From Panopea generosa (taxonomy: Eukaryota; Mollusca; Bivalvia; Adapedonta; Hiatellidae): a DNA stretch of 64,000 bases. Below are positions 38,001-48,775 of this stretch, piece after piece. The position numbers were made by a program, and so were the translations under genes. The DNA is taken from NCBI GenBank assembly GCA_029582155.1, contig CM055898.1:34030955-34094954 (forward strand). Direction: 5' to 3'. The notes beneath the pieces are model-generated. The model was not told the DNA's origin and made no database searches. It worked only from the letters and a program-made list of their open reading frames with translations. How positions within the stretch are numbered: the first letter of the stretch is position 1; every line of letters starts with the position of its first letter.

Positions 38001-41000
38001 TTCTCATTCTGAAATAAGACAGCACGTAAATACTCCTTTGCGATCTTCACATTGTTATTTGGATTCTTTCTACAAATTCTACATTAAGTAATCTGGTATG
38101 ATCAAATCAAAATAAAATCGATGACAATTGTTTTTACTTGTGCTCAAAATCATCTTTACTGTTTCAGGTAGTGAAATATACTCCACATTTGACAATCCAG
38201 AGTCGTGTAGACTTGGTGAATGTGATCTGATAGAGGAGATCATGATTGGAGAGGATAAACTTTTAAAATTCTCAGGTAAAACAATAACACGCACGTGTAT
38301 CTAACATATTAGATAAGCTCTTGTTTTAGTTCCCTAAACTCAAGTTAATTCTTTGATATGGAGTTATAGTAGGATGTCATTAGAATTGTGCATATTTTAG
38401 CTTTTTTTGTTTTCAGTAGATCTTGAGTGTAAATTACATACAGATATCTGAGATATGTTCACAAACTATCACTATGTTTCAAAGTGATATATTTTGAATG
38501 TTGCATTGTAACATTATATGTATTGAAAGTGCCGACAGGAGTGGTAGGTTAAGAGCATTACTTATTATCTGAGAGGAATTTTGTCTCCATCTTCTGGGAT
38601 TCCATGGAGCCCCAAGTGAAATACTTTTTTGTTTTATGTGGTAAATTCCAATGATAACTTGAAATCAGTATTGTTTTGAATGTTCACATATCGGTGATTG
38701 AAAATAATGAAAATTAAAAAAAACACTTTATAATTCTATTAAATAAGATATATCTATCAGCATTTGTACAGGGCTAGCCCGTTTGGTTCCGGCAAAGAAC
38801 AGAATCACTGTCGATCTCTGCAGAGGGGTAGGAATCCTCCGAATGGGTGTCATGTTCATTTTATCATTTTTTGTCATGTTCACTATTGTGGTTAAATTAT
38901 CAACCCCTGTGTGGTTCCAGGTAGCAATGAGTGATGGCAAGAATAGGATCACTGTGGCTTATGCATGTCGTAAGAAGCGACTAATTGAGTAATATGATAG
39001 AATTTGCTGAAACTCTATAGATCAGTTCTGCAGATATCAAGGTTCTAGGTTCATTCTGCATATTCATTTGTTGATGTATTTTTTTTTAATCTGTATGTTA
39101 ATTTGTGGTTTTTGTACATGTAGAGTGAAGTTGGAATCTTCCTTCCTGTTGGCGTGAATAACATATAATATGTTGGTACAGGGCTGTTTTGTATCAAGTA
39201 TTTGTATGCTACCTTGGTTTTCAATGCCCCTCAAATTATGCATTTTGTCACACTTTCTTATCAAGTGACTCTGAATAGTCTCCAGTCTGCCTGTATAGTC
39301 TCATTATATGGGTGGACAAATGTTAACACATGTTCAACTTGTGAGGGTCTGGTAAATTTGGCATCAAAAGTGAATTGTGTCCCAATGATTGTACAATGTC
39401 CTCTTGGTCAGGGAAAGTGTAAACATTTGTCTTGCAGGTGTGAAGCTCGGTGAAGCTTGTACAGTTGTGTTGCGTGGAGCCACGAAACAGATCTTAGACG
39501 AGGCAGAAAGGTCACTTCACGACGCTCTCTGTGTACTTACACAAACTGTAAAAGAAACAAAAACTGTGTATGGAGGTGGCAGCTCGGAGATGTTGATGGC
39601 TGACGCTGTGTCCAAGCTGGCTGCCAAAACACCAGGAAAGGAGGCTGTTGCCATGGAGGCCTTTGCCAAGGCTCTGAGAACTGTAAGCAGGATATCATTG
39701 AAATGATTGAAAAGCATGCAAATATACATTGTTCCCTCGTCCGCCAGATTTGCCTATATGAAGTCTTGGGCAATAGAGTAGTTTACACTGACATAGGTGT
39801 CGATTCATGTACTATTTATACACTTTTTTCAGCATTGTTAAGATATATTGTTGTACCTTCCTTGGTATCTCAACTTAACTCAATAAAGAAGAAAGATGGA
39901 TATTGAAATAAGAGGATACCAGAGTGTTTTGTCATTTTGTATCAAACAACATCAACAGTTTCACTTATGCCAGTCCTGATTGATAGATTTGAATTAAATA
40001 TAAAAAATAAATAAGGTTAAAAATGGTGACCACACTGCATTTAAATTTTAAGAGGAGGTATCTAGAATGTTTATCAATTAATATTATGCTAATGTAGTTT
40101 AGCTCGCACTTCAGTACTAGATAATTGTTTTTAGAAGAGGTATTGGGGCCAGGCCTGAACCCCTGACCTTTTGCATGAGCAGCCAACTCTTGTCCACTGT
40201 AGATTGATAGAGGCATCACAGCTCATGAGTTCATTGCACTTTCTGTTCAGATAGTTATGATTTATACTCTTACCTTACAGCTGCCATCTACAATGGCTGA
40301 TAACGGTGGCTATGATAGTGCCCAGCTGGTGTCCGAGCTACGAGCCATTCATACAGAGGGGAAGCAATCATGGGGAATTAGTAAGTCTACTAGCTATTAT
40401 ATTTGTTTTCTCTCTGATTTGCAGTGATCTGTAACCTCCAAAAGTCATATACATGTATATGCATCTTTATCTGTAGTGCTTAAACCACATTCCTTCTTAG
40501 AGCTAGCTTTCACTGCTTTGCTAGGCTATTTAATATAATGTTGTTGTTGTATGGTGCTAAGCGTCGCTTTCAACAATTTTTCAGTCATATCGCGACGGTG
40601 TCTGCTTGAGACAGTATTCTAAGCGCTGTCACACTGAAGTATCATGCCGCAGACACATAGTTTGATACCCCATCCAGTCACATTATACTGACACCGGGCC
40701 GACCAGACCTAGAACTCTTCTCTAAATGCTGAGTGTCAAGCGAGGAGACTTCAAGTACCATTTTTAAAGTCTTTGGTATGACCCAGCCGGGGATTGAACC
40801 CACGACCTTCCGCATGCGAGGCGGATGCTCTACCACTAGATCACGCCGCGGTCTATTAAATATAAACAAGAGGAGTAAATGGAACATTTGTGTCTCACCA
40901 TTGCTTGGAGTTGTATTGTTTTTTGTCTACAGAACTCCTTCAACATCTGTGGTTTGATTTAACCTAAACTTGCCGGGAAAGAACTGTGTGAGGGGTAGTT

Positions 41001-43674
41001 CCCTTTTGTGTTCCCATTTAATGATTTTGAGAAATGGCCCTTTCCATTTTTGGAATTATGTCTTTGCCATGCTTCTTCTCTTAAACGAACGCTGACAGCG
41101 GTGTGGTCTAGTGGTAGAGCGTCCGCCTCACATGCGGAAGTTTGTGTGTTCAATCCCCGGCCGGGTCATACCAAAGACTTAAAAATGGTACTAGAAGCTT
41201 CTTTCCTCGCTTAGCGCTCAGCATTGAGAGGAGAGTTCTAGGTCTGGTCGGCCCGGTGTCAGTATAATGTGACTGGGTGGGGTATCATTCCAAGTGTCTG
41301 CGGCATGATACTCCAGTGTGACAGCGCTTAGAATACTGTCTCAAGTAGACACCGTCGCGATATGACTGAAAAATTGTTGAAAGTGACGCTAAGCACCATA
41401 CAACAACAACATAAACCAACACTTAAATTTCAAAGAAACTTGCTTTTGACATTCTGGTTCAATCATACTCAGCTGATTTACAGACCTTTACAATGTACGT
41501 ATGAAGAATCTTGTTCTCTTGAACCATCATATGTATTTCACTGAGACTTGCTGTGAAGGATGTGTGACATCAGTTTCACATTGTCACTTTTCTTCAGCTG
41601 AAACTTGCTTAGAAGGATCATCCTAAAGCCTATTTTCGTATGTCCACCCATCTGTATTCGTGTTCCATGATTTTTGGCTTGAGTTGTGGCCATAGATTTT
41701 TCCTAATTAAAAACCTTGGCTGTACTTCTCCACAGTCATCGACCTCAGTTTGACAAAGTTTGCTGTGAATGATCAGTGAAGTTTTTATGTGTAAATTTAT
41801 CAACTTTGCTTTTTGGTGACATTTCAGTGTGTACATGCAGTCCTTAAACTCACGAGTTTTGAGCATTAACTATAACATTTCAGATAATTATATGAGGAGA
41901 CATAGCTCCCCCACCCTCCTAAAATATTCTAGTTAATAAATATGGAGAAACTTCTGCCAAAGTTATAATTAAGTTTTGATTTAAATAAACATATTCAAAT
42001 TCAGTACAAATGTCAATTATAAAAATGTTGAATCAGAATATTACAGGTGTGCAATTTTGCTGCTTGAGATAAATTCACAGCGTTTGAAAAGAAATGCTAA
42101 ATGTCTCCAGACTGATATTTTTTGGTGGGGAAACATATTTTTTTAATTTGGATTAAATTTATTTTGCCAAATCGATGATATTCGCCAGCTTGATGGTGTT
42201 GTTAAGTGCAGGATATATACAGGATGGGTAGCATTTTCTCCAGTATTAAATGCTTTGTCTAATAAATTTTCTTTAATCGTTCGTGCACAACTCGAGTGTC
42301 CTATTGAAGGGTTTAGGTTTACTTTGTTTAAATGACTTTATTATGTTTGAAGTGATTTTCCATTAATTATGATAACTCACTTATATATACCTGATATTAG
42401 TTGCTAGATTCCTTCTTACACATTTGCTCAACTCATTTGCTCAACTCTACTAACTATAAATAGCTGTGGCGACAGAGTGGCTGAGAGGATGGCAACAAAG
42501 TGTTAAGACGCCTCCATGATGCTGTATCACTTACCTGGCTGCTACATCACCAATCATATCATTGTGTCTTGTTATACGTGGCCCTGGTTTCACTTTACAT
42601 CTCCACTACTTCCCCAGTCTCAAATCTGAGATTTTTATACGCCAGCCATTCAGAGAATTGTGGGGCATTCATTAAGTGTTGCCCTGTCCGCCTGTTGTGC
42701 ATTCAAGGTTCCCATTAATAATTTCTGAGGGGGGGTATATGTATTTAATAATATTTCATTGCTATTTGCATAACTATAAAAGCAGGTCAAGTGCAATATT
42801 TGTCAACTTCATTTAAATGTTACAGGATTTATAATGGCCCCTACTCGACTTTATATTGGTTAAAAGTAAAAAAAATTGTTTCGTATCAGTAGTGGGGTAT
42901 TCATATCAACACATATTTCTATTAAAAAAAAAAAAAGAGAGAGAAAGCTTCTCATCGACTCTGTTAAGAGTTAAAATCATATTTATGAGACAAAAAAATT
43001 GGATACCTTTTGAGTGGAAATGCGAGATTCGGTATATATACAAGTTGAGATGTTTAATAGTGAAACCAAGGCCTGATCATGCATACTCATTGTTCATATA
43101 TTCATCACCATCTTCTTTTTCCCTTATCAACCAGACATGGACTTGGGCGAGGTGGAAGATATGGAACTGCTCGGCATTACCGAGTCATTCCAAGTAAAAC
43201 GACAAGTACTCATGAGTGCAAGCGAGGCAGCAGAGATGATACTACGTGTGGACGATATCATTAAAGCAGCACCCAGACAGAGGCCCCCAGATACCCGATG
43301 CCATTGATAATCTTAAGCAATTATAGACTAATTAATTAATTACATATGATCAAAGAATTAATTAAATGTAAGTGATAAAATTGAAAATGTCTGATGGAAT
43401 CATTCGTTAAAAAAAAAAGAGTATAAAAAAAAGAAACCGTTTTTAAAATTAAAAAGTCACGACTTGAGTTTATTGTTCATTGCTTGATACTCTCCTTGCA
43501 GACATGGATGTAGGTGAGGTTGCTGATATGGAGAAACTAGGCATTACAGAATCGTTTCAGGTGAAGCGACAGGTCCTCATGAGTAGCACAGAGGCTGCAG
43601 AAATGATCTTGCGTGTTGATGATATCATCAAAGCGGCACCTAGACAAAGGCCACCAGACAACAGAATGCATTAA
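29043..43674 (+). CDS. CCT2: T-complex protein 1 subunit beta (CCT beta), 15 coding exons
   Basis: This is one of eight subunits of the cytosolic TRiC/CCT chaperonin, which folds actin, tubulin and other proteins using ATP. Coding exons: 29043-29045, 29958-30026, 30778-30843, 31117-31228, 31773-31849, 32480-32592, 33114-33240, 34114-34189, 34649-34749, 35179-35306, 35714-35817, 38168-38275, 39438-39682, 40281-40380, then 43502-43674 (or 43135-43307). The sum is 1,602 bases and 533 residues; human CCT2 has 535. All introns are GT-AG. Nucleotide-binding signatures are visible: LGPKGMDK at about residues 41-48, GDGTTSV at about 94-100 and YGGGSSEM at about 406-413. The family tail [10 protein letters not shown] is present. 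Exon 1 would hold only the ATG directly before a donor (ATG|gtgcgtg), giving an N-terminus of [10 protein letters not shown]. That start is inferred and is the least certain part. The 2.35-kb intron 11 is mostly a transposon. Confidence 0.97.
29508..29705 (+). mobile_element. tRNA-derived SINE, family C, in CCT2 intron 1
   Basis: It has a diverged tRNA-like head (GATAGGGTATTGGCCGCTCA, CAGATTCGATCTCTAGC), then AGTACTGGTTCTATCCAGGA, AAGCTCTGAGG and AAATAAATT at the end. It is truncated relative to 13301-13498. Confidence 0.65.
33480..33753 (+). mobile_element. MITE with TTAA target and CCCTTTACT ends (piggyBac-like), in CCT2 intron 7
   Basis: It starts CCCTTTACTCCATAGATCC directly after TTAA (33476-33479) and ends TGAAGTAAAGGG. 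The interior has a duplicated CAGTGCAGGAAGAGTTCAGA segment and an inverted copy of the same (CTTCCTGCACTGTTTTCCA). Next to the 3' end are only two to three units of a ~25-bp repeat (TCTATATTAGAGGTGTCC). TTAA plus CCCTTT ends fits piggyBac-derived MITEs. The expanded relative is at 61846-62691. Confidence 0.75.
33762..33938 (+). mobile_element. tRNA-derived SINE, family C, in CCT2 intron 7
   Basis: This is a diverged copy directly after the MITE. It carries ATTGGTTCTACCCAGGAAGC, TTTAAGCTCTGAGC and GAATAAATTAGAATAA. Confidence 0.6.
35883..37942. mobile_element. 2.06-kb non-autonomous DNA transposon in CCT2 intron 11 (PIF/Harbinger-like)
   Basis: TTA flanks both sides (35880-35882 and 37943-37945). 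The terminal inverted repeats read GGGCTTTTCCAGAATTAAAT and, inverted, GGGCTATTCCAGAATTAAAT. They continue through a G run and GTCGGACGGCA. The left G run is 21 long (35907-35927) and the right is 7. Inside each end AATTAAAATTTTATGC-like phrases repeat, possibly transposase-binding subterminal repeats. No transposase was recognised; the short frames inside are unsupported. Without the element the intron would be about 290 bp, like its neighbours. A SINE is nested at 36417-36634. Confidence 0.85.
36417..36634 (+). mobile_element. SINE family A nested in the intron 11 transposon
   Basis: The flanking TTGTTAAGACCG is duplicated exactly (36405-36416 and 36635-36646). The body starts inside the tRNA-like head (B-box region GGTCGTAGGTTCGAGTCCTG), has AGTTTCCAGTTACTTGCGGA, and ends in a run of about 17 A. 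It is 5' truncated relative to 20212-20473. It is younger than the element it sits in. Confidence 0.92.
40539..40852 (-). mobile_element. SINE family B, minus orientation, in CCT2 intron 14
   Basis: The tRNA-like head is near 40850 (inverted: TGATCTAGTGGTAGAGCATC). The TTG-repeat tail lies at the low-coordinate end. The flanks repeat CTATTWAATATAA (40526-40538 and 40853-40865), a target duplication. It is inverted relative to the copy at 41099-41412. Confidence 0.92.
41099..41412 (+). mobile_element. SINE family B, plus orientation, in CCT2 intron 14
   Basis: The head has GTGGTCTAGTGGTAGAGCG and a B-box-like GTTCAATCCCC. The body contains GTTCTAGGTCTGGTCGGCCC and GACTGAAAAATTGTTGAAAG. The tail is ACAACAACAACATAA. 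Confidence 0.92.
43135..43307 (+). CDS. CCT2: CCT2 alternative terminal exon, upstream copy
   Basis: This 173-bp exon follows the acceptor TTATCAACCAG and begins AC, the phase needed by the exon ending at 40380. It encodes 56 residues from [18 protein letters not shown] to the end RPPDTRCH and then TGA. It differs from the downstream copy at 7 of 56 residues (L/V, E/A, L/K, A/S, S/T, T/N, C/M). About 27 of the 49 unchanged codons differ silently. The frame and acceptor are intact. No AATAAA lies between its stop and the second copy, only weaker variants such as TATAAA. Transcripts using it may therefore run through the second copy as 3' UTR. It could also be a recently disused copy, though the substitution pattern argues against that. 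Confidence 0.9.
43502..43674 (+). CDS. CCT2: CCT2 terminal exon, downstream copy
   Basis: It follows a good acceptor (GATACTCTCCTTGCAG), is also 173 bp and also begins AC in the same phase. It encodes from [18 protein letters not shown] to RPPDNRMH and TAA. The MEKLGITES version keeps a lysine where the upstream copy has leucine. It covers the C-terminal equatorial segment, including [10 protein letters not shown] and the tail, which in the family points into the folding chamber. Confidence 0.93.
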
Positions 43675-44520
43675 TTGGGCTTAATATCACTTTATAGAAA
43701 GTAAATTTTTAATACCATGCGTGAATCTGTTAAGAGTAAATTAATGTATGGAAAGAAAACATGTTGTCATTGCTTTAATATGAATTATTTATCAAAGTTT
43801 CCTTTGATATTCAAATATAAGGCATTGAACTTTGCTAGTTTTGCCATAAACATTAAAATATGTAAATTAACGAATTTTGATAGGAATTTATTATGGAAAA
43901 TAAGCTTTATTTGTTGCAGAATTTGTTGTCCTCAGATATCATGAATGATGCCATAAAGGAAATTATTGGATGTCAATTTAAATCCCAACATTTTTATGAT
44001 CCAATTTAACAAAACGAGTCTAAAACCACATAGAATATTGCCAGTGGGTCCGAAATACTTTTGAAACATGTTCCTGTGTATAACTCTTGATGTTTTAATT
44101 GCAAACATTGTACATATATATGCATACATTATATGCATACATATTTGAAACTTGCATTTCCATTTCAACAGAATGTGTACATGAATATTTAATAATCATG
44201 TTATTTTACCGTCTAAAATGGCGAAGAAATTTCAGACTTTAAAATCATTTGTTGCGGTAAATACATAATGTTTGCCAGAGGTAAATAGATGTTTGTTCCA
44301 TGTACATCATTTTTATCATACATTATCTGTATGTGGTTGAAAAAGAAATCCTGCAACTTGTAACAGATGTGTTCAGTCATTATGAATTTATTTAAGCATC
44401 TGCAAATAGTGACAATGTGCTCTCGATATTATTTATTCATATTTTTTTCTCCATTGAAACCATGCTTTTTGTATTTAACATTTTTTTTATAATAAATTGT
44501 GAAGAAAGTTTTATTTGTAT
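43675..44520 (+). other. CCT2: CCT2 3' untranslated region (inferred)
   Basis: There is no further coding signal after the TAA. The first canonical poly(A) signal that I see in good context is AATAAA at 44491-44496, followed by a GT/T-rich stretch. Its extent is inferred from that signal. Confidence 0.5.
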
Positions 44521-45250
44521 TTTGTTTATTTGATGTCGCTCTACAACTGTTGGAAATCAAATGTTGTAAAAGCCTTTTATTAATTGCATCTTTGTTCAAA
44601 ATGCATTCTTAATTTGAAAATATACTTACAGAATGAAATCAAAATTGGAGTTGAACAGTGTTTCATTTCAATAAGTTGTATTATTCAAACAGGGAGGATG
44701 AACTTGGGTCATTCGTCATGTAAAAAAAACAACAAAAAGTTAACATTCAGATGGAAGTTGGAAAGGAAGTCGGCAAATAAAAATGCATAATGAATCAAGA
44801 ACCTTTATACCTTGATTTTTGGAATATTCTGTTGGCTTGCTCTGTTGCCAGAGGGACATGCCTGAGCTACAGTGGTCCTATTCATGCCGTGACTCGTGTT
44901 GCATCCTGGAGTTATACTGATGATTAAACATCCAATTGTACTACCTTTATTTTCATGAAATCATTTCAAACTTGCCCAGTATTGATATATCAAAAAAATA
45001 TAGAAGGTGTTAAAAAATAAGTAAAAAATGGGTCACATGGTCAGATTTTATGAAAAGCTTGTAAAGAAAGTTGTAACCTTTCAAATATTTCAGTTAAGGA
45101 AAATAGCAAATTGAGATGTTTGGTAAACCTAGAATCTGGGCGAAAGTATTAAAACTGGGTCAGACTAGTAAAAACTTGAAAGCACACTAGCCTTATTATT
45201 GTAATTAAAATCCAATTGTTGATTTCTTTTTGTGTTGAGAATTCCTTTTC
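44521..45250. other. intergenic stretch
   Basis: Nothing recognised. Confidence 0.4.
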
Positions 45251-45254
45251 AATA

Positions 45255-45408
45255 ATGCAGTCGACCCTTTACTACTTTATTGAATATTTGACATCATTTT
45301 TATGCCATCGAGGGCTAACAGACAATCAGTTAGTTGCCCCTTTACTACTTTATTGAATATTTGACATCATTTTTATGCCATTGCGGGCTAACAGACAATC
45401 AGTTAATC
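45255..45408. repeat. tandem duplication, about 75 bp twice
   Basis: The segment CCTTTACTACTTTATTGAAT to GGCTAACAGACAATCAGTTA occurs twice in direct order (45265-45332 and 45339-45406) with two or three differences. It abuts the SINE at 45405-45620. A version of its end (TTGTCTGTTGGCCCTAGATG, inverted) also adjoins the family D SINE near 56640-56665, so it may be the 3' end of that SINE family. Confidence 0.8.
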
Positions 45409-45620
45409 TAACCACTGTTTCCTGGGATTGTGAAAGGTCAATCAGTACTTGAGTACACCCCATCTCCACAAGTAACTGATAACTTGAATCAGTTGTGAGA
45501 GATGAATGATAGTGAGACGATGTCATATATCAGTCATCACGAAGACTTGCCGGGTGGAGATTTAAACTCCTGGATTGATAGCTGGACACGTTACGGACTG
45601 GGCTAATTTGGCCCAGCCTA
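45405..45620 (-). mobile_element. tRNA-derived SINE, family D
   Basis: The tRNA-like head on the minus strand is near 45615-45545. The central motif AAGTTATCAGTTACTTGTGG lies at about 45485-45465. The head is weakly conserved. Confidence 0.6.
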
Positions 45621-45718
45621 TACTTCTCAAGTTTCACAAAGTAGAACAAAGGACAGATGCAAAAGAATTTGAATAAGCCTTGTCATTGTTGGGGCGTTTT
45701 AAGATGGACATATTTGTA

Positions 45719-48700
45719 TTAAGGAGGAATCTACCTTTTAAATTATTTTCGAAATCAGTGGAATATTTGGTATGTAATGAAATTAGAAGTAATTTCCAAT
45801 TTGGATATGCTTTTTTTTCTGCGGTAAATATAACACTTCTTTACCTATGACGTCGTAAACATGGCCATGTTTGGTCTTTCTGACGTCCCGATTTATAGCA
45901 GCAAAATCGCGTATTTGTCGACCTCAGTCAATTTATACCGAATGTACAGAATCGAAACACATATCACCACGTACACATTCAACGGATATATGAATTTACA
46001 TATGCAATAATTACGACGAACGCCAAATTCTGAAAATACTAGCGAAAAACGGAAATTATTATTTTCTCGATTTTTTCGGAAAAAAATGCTTCAAATCAAA
46101 ATTACCAAAAAACAAACCGAGCGATTTTGGAATAATTTTTATTTGATTTCTAACAATATGCTTCGCAGTGATTGTGAGATTTTTAGAACAATTGACAAAC
46201 TAGATTTTTTTTTATTTTTAATTATTTAACCCCACCCTACGTCAAAAAAGACGTCAACATATTACATAATTCTACGCGTTTTCCATAAGATTTTTGGCGG
46301 TTGATTAAGGTTAAAATATTTTCTAAATCAGTGGCTCAATTAGTATATTATGAAACTATAAGTAATTTCCAATGTGAATATGTATTTTTTGCAGCGGTCA
46401 ATAGAATATATATTTATATGTGACGTCGTAAACATGGCCATGTTCAGCCTTTTTGACGTCCCAATGTATAGCAGCCAAATCGCATATTTTTCGACCTCAG
46501 TTGAGTTATTCCTAATACACAGAATAGAAACATATATCACCATGTACACATTTTACGGATGTTTGGATTTACAAATGCAAAAATTACGACGAACCCCACA
46601 TTTTGAAAATACTAGCGGAAAACGGAAACTATTTTTTTCTCGATTATTTTTCGAAAAACGGCTTTAAATCAAAATTACCGCAAAACAAATCAAGCGAATT
46701 TTGCATATTTTTTATATGATTTTAAACTATATATTGTACAATTATTGTGAGATTTTTAGAAAAATTGACAAACTAGATTTTTTATGATATTCAATTATTT
46801 ATCCCTACCATACGTCAAAAAAACGCTTTAAAGCAAACGTCAACGTCGGTATAGCGCATGAGGTATACGTTTTGTGATATTTAAGCAAGTTTGTTCTTAC
46901 CATTATATTAGTATTTTGTACACACAAGTTATATATACTTCTGCTGTTTAGTGTCAACTTATTTGTCTATTGCATTTATGATAGCGTGTCTGTTTAGTGC
47001 ACGTACAAAACCGTCATTTTTTTTTCACTTACAGGGAACTGGATTCCAAAACAATATTCTCATTTCTGACTAGCTCCACGACAGCTAGTGAAATGTGGAC
47101 ATCACGGTTGTCAATTATTAGAACAACAGGTCTGGCCTTTCTAAAGTTCGGAGCAAACTGTTCAGTACACATTCATAAAATGAGCTTGAAACAATACCCA
47201 CTATAGCAATGAAAAGCCACCCTTCCACCCAGCCCCATGCTCCTACGTACGTTCAATGACAATATACCTGGATCGTGGCTTTTCACTGCTCATCATAGAC
47301 GGTATTGTTTCAAGCCCATTTTATGTATGTGTAACAGTTTGCTCCGAATTTTAGAAAGGCCAGACCTGTTATTCTAATAATTGACAACCGTGATGTCCAC
47401 ATTTCACTAGCTGTCGTGGAGCTAGTCAGAAATGAGAATATTGTTTTGGAATCCAGTTCCCTGTAAGTGAAAAAAAATGACGGTTTTGTACGTACACCAA
47501 ACAGACACGCTATCATAAATGCAATAGACAAATTAGTTGCCACTAAACAGCAGAAGTATATAAAACTAGTGTGCACAAAATACTAATATAATGGTAAGAA
47601 CAAACTTGTTTAATTATCACAAAACGTATACCTCATGCGCTATACCGACGTTGACGTTTGCTTTAAAGCGTTTTTTTGACGTAGGGTAGGGTTAAATAAT
47701 TGAATATCATAAAAAATCTAGTTTGTCAATTTTTCTAAAAATCTCACAATAATTGTACAATATATAGTTTAAAATCATATAAAAAATATGCAAAATTCGC
47801 TTGATTTGTTTTGCGGTAATTTTGATTTAAAGCCGTTTTTCGAAAAATAATCGAGAAAAAAATAGTTTCCGTTTTCCGCTAGTATTTTCAAAATGTGGGG
47901 TTCGTCGTAATTTTTGCATTTGTAAATCCAAACATCCGTAAAATGTGTACATGGTGATATATGTTTCTATTCTGTGTATTAGGAATAACTCAACTGAGGT
48001 CGAAAAATATGCGATTTGGCTGCTATACATTGGGACGTCAAAAAGGCTGAACATGGCCATGTTTACGACGTCACATATAAATATATATTCTATTGACCGC
48101 TGCAAAAAATACATATTCACATTGGAAATTTCTTCTAGTTTTAAAATATACTAATTGAACCACTGATTTAGAAAATAATTTAACCTTAATCAACTGCCGA
48201 AAATCTTATGGAAAAGGTATAGAATTATGCAATATGTTGACGTCTTTTTAGACGTAGGGTGGGGTTAAATAATTTCAAATAAAAAAAAATCTAGTTTGTC
48301 AATTGTTCTAAAAATCTCACAATCACTGTGAAGCATATTGCTAGAAATCAAATAAAAATTATTCCAAAATCGCTCGGTTTGTTTTTTGGTAAATTTGATT
48401 TAAAGCATTTTTTTCGAAAAAATCGAGAAAATAATAATTTCCGTTTTTCGTTAGTATTTTCAAAGTGTGGCATTCGTCGTAATTTTTGCATCTGTAAATT
48501 CATATATCCGTTGAATGTGATCGTGGTGATATGTGTTTCGATTCTGTACATTCGGTATAACTTGACTGATGTCGACAAATACGCGATTTTGCTGCTATAA
48601 ATCGGGACATCAGAAAGACCAAACATGGCCATGTTTACGACGTCATAGGTAAAGAAGTGTTATATTTACTGCAGAAAAAAAGCATATCCAAATTGGAAAT

Positions 48701-48773
48701 TACTTCTAGTGTCATTACATACCAAATATTCCCTTGATTTCGAAAATAATTTAAAAGGTATATTCCTCCTTAA
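45719..48773. mobile_element. 3.05-kb foldback element (near-complete palindrome) with pogo-like transposase remnants
   Basis: The left half from TTAAGGAGGAAT is matched, inverted, up to 48773, with its centre near 47246 and a loop of only about 60 bases. TA flanks it on both sides; alternatively TTAA is the target and the ends are GGAGGAAT. Each arm holds two tandem diverged copies of a ~550-bp module (about 45740-46260 and 46310-46830). Close to the centre each arm encodes RPVILIIDN followed by HISLAVVELVRNENIVL. This resembles the second catalytic-Asp region of DDE_1 (pogo/Tigger/jerky) transposases, which fits a TA target. It lies in the CCT2-CEP290 intergenic space. Confidence 0.92.
47338..47471 (+). 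pseudogene. pogo/Tigger-like DDE transposase fragment, right arm
   Basis: Plus-strand translation gives APNFRKARPVILIIDNRD, VHISLAVVELVRNEN and IVLE. Then the similarity stops at a donor-like CCTGTAAGTG. In DDE_1 proteins this is the conserved 'RP-ILL-D-H-SL-V-EL-N-I-L' block around the second catalytic aspartate. The mirror copy lies at about 47030-47160 on the minus strand. Upstream, LFQAHFMYV may belong to it, but stops interrupt the frame. The remnant is short and broken. Confidence 0.6.
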
Positions 48774-48775
48774 TA

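Noticed and set aside
39389-39706. Frame starting before the acceptor at 39438
   Set aside because: Its main part is CCT2 exon 13; the start lies in intron.
41099-41172. Possible tRNA gene in CCT2 intron 14
   Set aside because: Same family B SINE head as at 25229, 40852 and 55909.
45719-48773. piggyBac assignment from TTAA at both ends
   Set aside because: Not excluded, but TA flanks outside it and the pogo-like DDE block make a Tc1/mariner-type (pogo) origin the better fit.
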